From positions 1-11,004 of the forward strand of contig CALPKA020000006.1 in assembly GCA_943324025.2 (NCBI GenBank): a DNA stretch of 11,004 nucleotides. Direction: 5' to 3'. A program made the position numbers and the translations under genes. Source of the stretch: Bifidobacterium breve. Its GTDB lineage: Bacteria; Actinomycetota; Actinomycetes; Nanopelagicales; Nanopelagicaceae. The notes under the pieces were generated by a model that was given only the letters and a program-made list of their open reading frames with translations, was not told the origin of the DNA and did no database searches. Positions within the stretch are counted from its first letter, which is position 1. Each line of letters opens with the position of its first letter. Shown here one piece after another: positions 5,203 through 11,004 of the stretch.

Positions 5203-6404
5203 AATCAAACGCTCAAGAGCGGCTAAAAGAGGGCCAAGAAGTGCAGGTCCAAATTGGGCCAGTCGCACATGGTGGACATTTTGTGGCCAGATATAACGGA
5301 CAAGTTATTTTTGTTCGCCATGGAATAACAAATGAAATTGCGAAAGTAAAAATCACTTCGGTTAATTCAAAAATTGCACATGCTGAAGTTATTGAAGTTA
5401 TTGAACCAGCTACATCCCGAGTTGCAGCACCGTGTAAATTTGCCGGAAATTGCGGTGGCTGCGATTTCCAACATATCGATATTCAAACCCAGCGCACTTT
5501 TAAGAGTGAGATTGTTAAGGAGCAATTCCTTAGAATTGGCAAGATTGATCTGTCAGAACGTGGTTTTGATTTAGTAACAAAAGTAGTAGAACCTGTTGAT
5601 GGATTGCATTGGCGAACCAGAATGGATTTTGCAGTATCGCAAAATGGAAAAATCGGATTTTATGGTGCAAGAAGTAATGAAGTTGTTGAAATAGATGACT
5701 GCCTGATAGCAGATTCTCGGATGAATGTTGGGGAGTTATCTGGAAGAAGTTGGAAATCTGATGCCAGGGTTGAAGTTGCTGTTTCAAGCACCGATGAGGT
5801 TTCTATTATGCGATCTGGTCGAAGTATTAGCGGGCCAACTCAAATAGTGGAACAAGTTGGCGGGAGCTCTTTCAAAATATCTCCATCAGCTTTTTGGCAG
5901 AGTCATCGAGCTGCTCCAGTTGAATTAGTAAAGGCTGCAATGAGCTTGCTAGATGTAAAGAGTGGAGATCATGTCTGTGATCTTTACTCTGGAGTTGGTT
6001 TGTTTGCTGCTGCAATCTTGAAGGAGATCGGTAGTAAGGGATTTTTAACACTTATTGAGAGCGATAAAACTGCGATTGCAGATGCACGTAGAATTTTCTT
6101 GAATAAGGAAAATGTTAAAATCATTCAAGGATTGGTTGCCCAGCAACTTCCGATAGTTAAAAAAGCAGACTTAATTTTGTTGGATCCACCTAGAACTGGT
6201 GCAGGTGAGGTTGTAATTAAACAATTAGTTAAATTAAGACCTAGAAAAATTGTTTATGTTGCATGTGATCCAGCTGCCTTGGCTCGGGATGCTAAAACTT
6301 TGGAAGATCTTGGTTATAAGTTGGATCACATTCAGGCTTTTGATCTTTTCCCAATGACCCAGCACATAGAGTGCGTGGCTGGATTTTCGCCCGCAAAGAG
6401 ATAG
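5199..6404 (+). CDS. TRAM-domain RNA m5U methyltransferase (TrmA/RlmC/RlmD family)
   Basis: This is a SAM-dependent enzyme forming 5-methyluridine in rRNA or tRNA; which position is modified cannot be read from sequence. The product is 401 residues. The N-terminal TRAM domain (about 10-70) has VQIGPVAHGGHFVARY and VIFVRHGI. Cys79, Cys85 and Cys88 (CKFAGNCGGCDFQH) with Cys168 match the [4Fe-4S] ligands of RlmD. The methyltransferase core shows AFWQSH (231-236), the SAM loop DLYSGVGLF (261-269), LLDPPRTGAG (327-336), the catalytic Cys356 in YVACDPAALARD and a likely general base Glu391 in QHIECV. I start at ATG 5199; upstream in-frame codons overlap the divergent CeoB-like gene and lack family similarity. 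acnA follows after 36 bases. Confidence 0.92.
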   Translation: MESNAQERLKEGQEVQVQIGPVAHGGHFVARYNGQVIFVRHGITNEIAKVKITSVNSKIAHAEVIEVIEPATSRVAAPCKFAGNCGGCDFQHIDIQTQRTFKSEIVKEQFLRIGKIDLSERGFDLVTKVVEPVDGLHWRTRMDFAVSQNGKIGFYGARSNEVVEIDDCLIADSRMNVGELSGRSWKSDARVEVAVSSTDEVSIMRSGRSISGPTQIVEQVGGSSFKISPSAFWQSHRAAPVELVKAAMSLLDVKSGDHVCDLYSGVGLFAAAILKEIGSKGFLTLIESDKTAIADARRIFLNKENVKIIQGLVAQQLPIVKKADLILLDPPRTGAGEVVIKQLVKLRPRKIVYVACDPAALARDAKTLEDLGYKLDHIQAFDLFPMTQHIECVAGFSPAKR

Positions 6405-6426
6405 GATTGGAAGAGATTTACGGGAA

Positions 6427-6433
6427 AGAGGTG
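6427..6433 (+). promoter_or_regulatory. Shine-Dalgarno site deciding the acnA TTG start
   Basis: AGAGGTG lies seven bases before the TTG at 6441 and supports that start. A TAGGAT box at 6402-6407, overlapping the methyltransferase stop, could serve as a -10 for a separate acnA transcript with a leader of about 26 bases. No -35 element is visible, so co-transcription with the methyltransferase gene is equally possible. Confidence 0.6.
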
Positions 6434-6440
6434 TGGGGCA

Positions 6441-9101
6441 TTGAGTAAAGACTCATTTAAGACCAAAACCACACTTGAGGTAGCGGGTAAAAGCTACGAA
6501 ATTTTCGATATCACCGGTTTTGCAGAGGCTAAAGATTTACCTTTTAGCTTAAAAATTCTTCTAGAAAATCTTCTACGCACCGAAGATGGCGCAAACATTA
6601 CGGCTGATCAAATTAAGAAATTAGCAGCTTGGGACCCATCAGTTGAACCTGATACTGAAATTCAATTTACTCCAGCGCGAGTGATTATGCAGGATTTTAC
6701 CGGCGTTCCTTGCATAGTTGATTTGGCCACCATGCGTGAAGCGATAGCTGAATTAGGCGGAGATCCAGCAAAGGTAAATCCATTATCCCCAGCTGAATTA
6801 GTAATTGATCACTCAGTAATCGCAGATTTATTTGGAACAAAGGATTCTTTTGAACAAAATGTTGATATTGAGTATCAGAGAAACAAAGAAAGATACCGTT
6901 TTTTAAGGTGGGGCCAAACAGCATTTGATGAATTCAAAGTAGTGCCACCTGGCACAGGAATTGTTCACCAGGTAAATATTGAGTATTTAGCAAGAGTTGT
7001 AATGAATCGAGTAGTTGACGGAAAACTTCGCGCCTATCCTGACACTGTTGTTGGTACTGATTCTCACACCACAATGGTTAATGGTTTGGGTGTGCTTGGT
7101 TGGGGAGTGGGCGGAATTGAGGCTGAAGCGGCATTGCTTGGCCAACCAGTTTCTATGCTAATTCCAAGAGTGGTTGGCTTCAAACTTAATGGCCAATTAC
7201 CGGTTGGAACAACTGCTACAGATTTAGTTTTAACAATTACTCAAATGCTTCGCAAGCATGGTGTAGTTGGAAAGTTTGTTGAATTTTATGGCCCTGGTGT
7301 CTCTGCTCTACCAATGGCAAATAGAGCAACAATTGGAAATATGTCGCCTGAGTATGGGTCAACATGTGCAATTTTCCCAATTGATGAAGAAACTATTAAG
7401 TATTTAAAACTAACTGGCCGAAGTGGTGAACAGTTAGAACTTGTCGAAAAGTATGCCAAGACAAATGGTCTATGGCATGATCCTTCAGCCTCACCAAGAT
7501 ACTCTGAAAAATTGGAGTTAGATCTTTCAACAATTGTTCCCTCAATTGCCGGACCAAAGAGACCACAAGATCGAATTTCACTTACAGATGCCAAGAGCTC
7601 ATATGAAACTATTGTTCCTACCTATTTTTCTGATAAAACTAACCGAAACAAAATTGATGTTAAGGTAAATGGAAAGCCAACCACAGTTACAAATGGCGAC
7701 GTGGTAATCGCATCGATAACTTCATGTACTAATACCTCAAATCCATCTGTGATGATTGGCGCTGCATTACTTGCGAAAAATGCCGTTGAAAAAGGATTAA
7801 GTAGCAAACCATGGGTTAAAACAACCCTTGCTCCTGGATCAAAAGTTGTCACCGATTATTACGACCGATCAGGGCTTACTCCTTATATGGAAAAACTAGG
7901 CTTTAATCTTGTTGGATATGGATGTGTTACTTGTATCGGCAACTCAGGCCCATTGCCTTTGGAGATAAGCAAAGCAATTAATGAGAATGACTTAGCTGTT
8001 TCAGCAGTACTTTCTGGAAATCGAAATTTTGAGGGCAGAATTTCCCCAGATGTAAAGATGAATTACCTTGCATCACCACCATTAGTAGTTGCATATGCAT
8101 TAACTGGCTCTATGAACCATGATTTTGAAAAAGATCCAATTGGACTTGGCAAAGATGGCAATCCAGTATTTTTAAAGGATATTTGGCCAACTACTGCTGA
8201 GATTGAGAAAGTAGTTGCCTCTTCTATTTCTTCAGATATGTTTACAAAAGATTATGCATCAGTTTTTGAAGGTGACAATCGTTGGAAGTCACTAGACACA
8301 CCAACTGGTAATACATTTGAGTGGGATTTGAAATCTACTTATGTGCGCAAGCCGCCATACTTTGATGGAATGCCAAAAAATCCTGTCCCAGTTACAAACA
8401 TTTCTAACGGCCGAGTACTGGCATTACTTGGAGATTCTGTAACAACTGACCATATTTCTCCAGCTGGAAATATCAAAGCAGATTCTCCTGCTGGTAAATA
8501 CTTAGCCGAGCATGGCATTGAGCGCGCTGATTTCAACTCATATGGTTCTCGTAGAGGTAATCACGAAGTTATGATCCGAGGAACTTTTGCAAATATTCGT
8601 TTAAAAAATCTTCTGTTAAATGGAGTTGAGGGTGGATTTACTAAAAACTTCCTTGCAGGCGGAGAACAAACCACAATTTATGATGCCTCTCGTGCGTACA
8701 TCGATGCCAAGATTCCTTTGATCATTTTGGCTGGAAAAGAATACGGATCAGGTTCATCTCGTGACTGGGCTGCAAAAGGAACAGCACTTTTAGGTGTGAG
8801 AGCTGTAATTGCTGAATCTTTTGAAAGAATTCACAGATCAAATCTAATTGGAATGGGTGTACTACCTTTGCAATTTTTAGATGGTCAAACTGCTGCATCA
8901 CTTGGATTAGATGGATCAGAAGTATTTTCTATTGCTGGTATTGACCAACTTAACAATGGAGTTACTCCAAAAGAGGTTGAGGTCACTGCCGGGGATAAGA
9001 AATTTAAGGCGAAACTGCGGATAGATACCCCAGGTGAGGCAGATTACTATCGTCACGGCGGGATCATGCAGTACGTATTACGCTCTTTATTGAGCAAATA
9101 A
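6441..9101 (+). CDS. acnA: Aconitate hydratase (AcnA/IRP type)
   Basis: This enzyme interconverts citrate and isocitrate in the TCA cycle with a [4Fe-4S] cluster in the cytoplasm. The 886-residue product matches the usual length of the monomeric AcnA/IRP1 type. Cluster ligands are Cys429 ([13 protein letters not shown]), Cys495 and Cys498 ([13 protein letters not shown]). Other signatures are [20 protein letters not shown] (205-224), [14 protein letters not shown] (234-247), and in the swivelling C-terminal domain [14 protein letters not shown] (665-678), [11 protein letters not shown] (701-711) and [14 protein letters not shown] (768-781). The start is TTG at 6441, giving [12 protein letters not shown], the typical actinobacterial N-terminus, with a Shine-Dalgarno site seven bases upstream. 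Some actinobacteria carry a TetR-type regulator next to acnA; none is present here, and dxs follows after 36 bases. Confidence 0.97.
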   Translation: MSKDSFKTKTTLEVAGKSYEIFDITGFAEAKDLPFSLKILLENLLRTEDGANITADQIKKLAAWDPSVEPDTEIQFTPARVIMQDFTGVPCIVDLATMREAIAELGGDPAKVNPLSPAELVIDHSVIADLFGTKDSFEQNVDIEYQRNKERYRFLRWGQTAFDEFKVVPPGTGIVHQVNIEYLARVVMNRVVDGKLRAYPDTVVGTDSHTTMVNGLGVLGWGVGGIEAEAALLGQPVSMLIPRVVGFKLNGQLPVGTTATDLVLTITQMLRKHGVVGKFVEFYGPGVSALPMANRATIGNMSPEYGSTCAIFPIDEETIKYLKLTGRSGEQLELVEKYAKTNGLWHDPSASPRYSEKLELDLSTIVPSIAGPKRPQDRISLTDAKSSYETIVPTYFSDKTNRNKIDVKVNGKPTTVTNGDVVIASITSCTNTSNPSVMIGAALLAKNAVEKGLSSKPWVKTTLAPGSKVVTDYYDRSGLTPYMEKLGFNLVGYGCVTCIGNSGPLPLEISKAINENDLAVSAVLSGNRNFEGRISPDVKMNYLASPPLVVAYALTGSMNHDFEKDPIGLGKDGNPVFLKDIWPTTAEIEKVVASSISSDMFTKDYASVFEGDNRWKSLDTPTGNTFEWDLKSTYVRKPPYFDGMPKNPVPVTNISNGRVLALLGDSVTTDHISPAGNIKADSPAGKYLAEHGIERADFNSYGSRRGNHEVMIRGTFANIRLKNLLLNGVEGGFTKNFLAGGEQTTIYDASRAYIDAKIPLIILAGKEYGSGSSRDWAAKGTALLGVRAVIAESFERIHRSNLIGMGVLPLQFLDGQTAASLGLDGSEVFSIAGIDQLNNGVTPKEVEVTAGDKKFKAKLRIDTPGEADYYRHGGIMQYVLRSLLSK

Positions 9102-9125
9102 ATCGCTATCCCTTTCACAAACCTT

Positions 9126-9131
9126 TAAACT
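9126..9131 (+). promoter_or_regulatory. Putative -10 box of dxs
   Basis: TAAACT is followed by six bases and then the dxs ATG, again the leaderless arrangement. The 36-base acnA-dxs gap holds no hairpin terminator and no ribosome-binding site before the ATG, so dxs probably has its own promoter here. No -35 element is evident. Confidence 0.5.
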
Positions 9132-9137
9132 ACAACC

Positions 9138-11004
9138 ATGCTGAACCAGATTAAATCACCGGCTGATCTGAAGTCACTGACTCCTGAACAAATTCAACAG
9201 TTAGCAAGTGAAATTAGAGCCTTTCTGATTGAAAAAGTTTCTAAATCTGGCGGACATTTGGGTCCAAATCTAGGTGTTGTTGAACTAACGATTGCAATTC
9301 ATCGAGTTTTTGATTCACCAAAAGATGTCATGGTTTTTGATACTGGACACCAATCTTATGTTCATAAACTGCTAACTGGAAGAATGAATGGTTTCGATAA
9401 GTTGCGTCAAAGAGGCGGCTTAGCCGGATATCCAAATCGAAGTGAAAGCGAACATGATGTGGTTGAGAACTCTCATGCATCAACGGCTTTATCTTGGAGT
9501 GATGGAATTGCAAAGGGTTTTGCATTAACAGATCAAACCGATCGCAGTGTTGTTTGCGTCGTTGGTGATGGCGCACTTACTGGGGGCATGAGCTGGGAGG
9601 CACTAAACAATATTTCAAGCAGCACAAATGAGAAATTAGTAATCATTGTTAACGATAATGAGCGTTCATACTCGCCAACGATTGGTGGTTTAGCGACATA
9701 CCTTTCAACCCTTAGAGCTACAAGTGGATATGAGAAATTCTTAGAATGGGGCAAGGGAGTACTGGAGCGAACTCCAGTGGTTGGCCATCCAATTTATGAA
9801 ACTCTGCATGGGATGAAAAAAGGAATTAAAGATATTGTTGCTCCGCAAGGAATGTTTGAAGATTTAGGACTTAAGTATCTTGGACCAGTAGATGGTCATG
9901 ATGTTTCTGCAATGGAAAAAACCTTAAAAATTGCAAAAGATTTCGGCCAACCAGTTTTGGTTCATGTGATCACTGAAAAAGGTCGAGGACATGCACCAGC
10001 TCTTAATGATGAGGCTGAGAAATTCCACGCAGTTGGAGTAGTTGATGCCGAGACTGGTCAACCTTTAAGTAAGGCCGGGAAAAGTTGGACAAGTGTATTT
10101 TCTGATGAACTTGTAAAAATCGGTGCTGAAAGAAAAGATGTTGTAGCAATTACCGCTGCGATGATGGGTCCTACTGGTTTAGATAAGTTTGAAAAAGCAT
10201 TTCCAGAGAGAACTTTTGATGTTGGAATCGCAGAACAACATGCGACAACTGCAGCAGCGGGTATGGCTTTTGCTGGATTACATCCAGTAGTGGCTGTTTA
10301 TTCAACATTTTTAAATAGAGCATTTGACCAACTACTTCTTGATGTTGCCCTTCATAAAGCCGGAGTTACTTTTGTGCTTGATCGCGCAGGTGTTACTGGC
10401 GATGATGGCCCATCACATAATGGCATGTGGGATCTAGCATTAACTGGAATTGTTCCTACTTTGCATGTTGCAGCACCTAGAGATGGTGAACGAGTAAGAG
10501 AGACATTGCGCGAAGCGGTTGAGATTTCAGATGCTCCTTCATTAATTCGTTTTCCTAAAGGGGTGGTAAATCCTGATATCCCAGCATTTGAGCGCCGCGA
10601 TGGAATCGATGTTTTATATCGAGGTGAAAGTGCAGATGTGCTTTTGGTAAGCATAGGTGCTTTTGCATCAATCGCAGTTGAAGCAGCAGCTGGCGCATAT
10701 CGAGAAGGTGTTGGCGTAACTGTTATTGATCCAAGATGGGTAAAGCCGCTACCAAAATCTTTAGTAACAATGGCTCAGCGATATAAGAATGTTGTTGTTT
10801 TAGAAGATGGAATAAAGCACGGTGGAATTGCAAGCACAGTTTCTGAGTTGTTTAGAGAAGCACAATTGAATATTCCAGTGCACTCAATTGGTATTCCACT
10901 TACCTTCTTAGAGCATTCAAAGCGCAGTGAAATTCTTGAGGATCTAGGAATTACGGTTCAAAACATTACACGTTCACTTGTGGCTTGGAATAGCAGCGGA
11001 ATTG
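9138..11004 (+). CDS. dxs: 1-deoxy-D-xylulose-5-phosphate synthase, 3' end cut by the window
   Basis: Dxs joins pyruvate and glyceraldehyde 3-phosphate with thiamine diphosphate, the first and flux-controlling step of the MEP isoprenoid pathway. The frame stays open from ATG 9138 to the window edge: 622 residues, against a usual total of about 620-640, so only a short tail is missing. Seen in order: GGHLGPNLGVVEL (38-50, catalytic His40), DTGHQSYVHKLLTGR (68-82) and the ThDP/Mg site GDGALTGG (143-150) with NDNERSY (172-178). Then come PVDGHD (250-255), the ThDP-activating Glu366 in DVGIAEQHA, DGPSHNGMWDL with His427, and the phosphate-contacting Arg471 in RFPKG. The NDNERSY form appears usual for actinobacterial Dxs. 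The C-terminal transketolase domain is present (about 490-620). Confidence 0.97.
   Translation, partial: MLNQIKSPADLKSLTPEQIQQLASEIRAFLIEKVSKSGGHLGPNLGVVELTIAIHRVFDSPKDVMVFDTGHQSYVHKLLTGRMNGFDKLRQRGGLAGYPNRSESEHDVVENSHASTALSWSDGIAKGFALTDQTDRSVVCVVGDGALTGGMSWEALNNISSSTNEKLVIIVNDNERSYSPTIGGLATYLSTLRATSGYEKFLEWGKGVLERTPVVGHPIYETLHGMKKGIKDIVAPQGMFEDLGLKYLGPVDGHDVSAMEKTLKIAKDFGQPVLVHVITEKGRGHAPALNDEAEKFHAVGVVDAETGQPLSKAGKSWTSVFSDELVKIGAERKDVVAITAAMMGPTGLDKFEKAFPERTFDVGIAEQHATTAAAGMAFAGLHPVVAVYSTFLNRAFDQLLLDVALHKAGVTFVLDRAGVTGDDGPSHNGMWDLALTGIVPTLHVAAPRDGERVRETLREAVEISDAPSLIRFPKGVVNPDIPAFERRDGIDVLYRGESADVLLVSIGAFASIAVEAAAGAYREGVGVTVIDPRWVKPLPKSLVTMAQRYKNVVVLEDGIKHGGIASTVSELFREAQLNIPVHSIGIPLTFLEHSKRSEILEDLGITVQNITRSLVAWNSSGI

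Noticed and set aside
7286..7594. A - strand open frame of 102 codons inside acnA.
   Set aside because: It is antisense to a fully conserved aconitase stretch, with no promoter or domain seen.
9651..9680. NDNE in Dxs instead of the NDND/NDNG of other bacteria, as a possible active-site change.
   Set aside because: NDNERSY appears to be the usual actinobacterial form, so it is not unusual here.
10352..10654. A - strand open frame of 100 codons inside dxs.
   Set aside because: It is a shadow of the conserved Dxs coding frame.

Overview
The window suggests a streamlined, low-GC actinobacterium. By eye the DNA is roughly 40% GC. It encodes several families that are essentially restricted to Actinobacteria (DUF4193, DUF3093, DUF3159 and a CeoB/CeoC-type TrkA pair), gene spacing is very tight, and every gene reads intact. 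A freshwater acI-type (Nanopelagicales) genome fits best. That is an inference from content and composition, not from a search.

Layout. Bases 1-1330 hold the 3' part of a ribosome-maturation operon on the + strand: the tail of a KH-domain RNA-binding protein (KhpA), rimM and trmD. After a 122-base gap with a near-palindrome and an exceptionally strong Shine-Dalgarno site comes a DUF4193 zinc-ribbon gene. Its stop codon overlaps that of a convergent DUF3093 membrane-protein gene. Divergent from DUF3093 is a three-gene + strand unit with ATGA overlaps: a hotdog-fold thioesterase, dut (dUTPase) and a DUF3159 membrane protein. This unit again converges stop-on-stop with a - strand pair of TrkA-type K+ regulators (CeoC-like and CeoB-like). 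Divergent from that pair is a TRAM-domain RNA m5U methyltransferase, then aconitase (acnA), then dxs, which runs off the right edge nearly complete.

How the genes relate. KhpA, RimM, TrmD and the TRAM methyltransferase act on ribosomes or RNA. Dut protects DNA from uracil. The TrkA pair probably gates potassium transport. AcnA and Dxs are central enzymes of the TCA cycle and the MEP isoprenoid pathway. The DUF4193-to-dxs stretch looks like a shortened version of a gene neighbourhood seen across Actinobacteria.

Points of interest. All five genes that start a divergent or separate unit without a visible ribosome-binding site have a TANNNT box 6 or 7 bases before the start codon, the signature of leaderless transcripts. 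Both convergent junctions are the same 4-base TTAA shared by two stop codons, with no terminator. TrmD appears to carry Glu in place of the catalytic Asp. I see no mobile element, CRISPR array, RNA gene, phage gene or evident new multi-gene system. The window is mainly core housekeeping genes.
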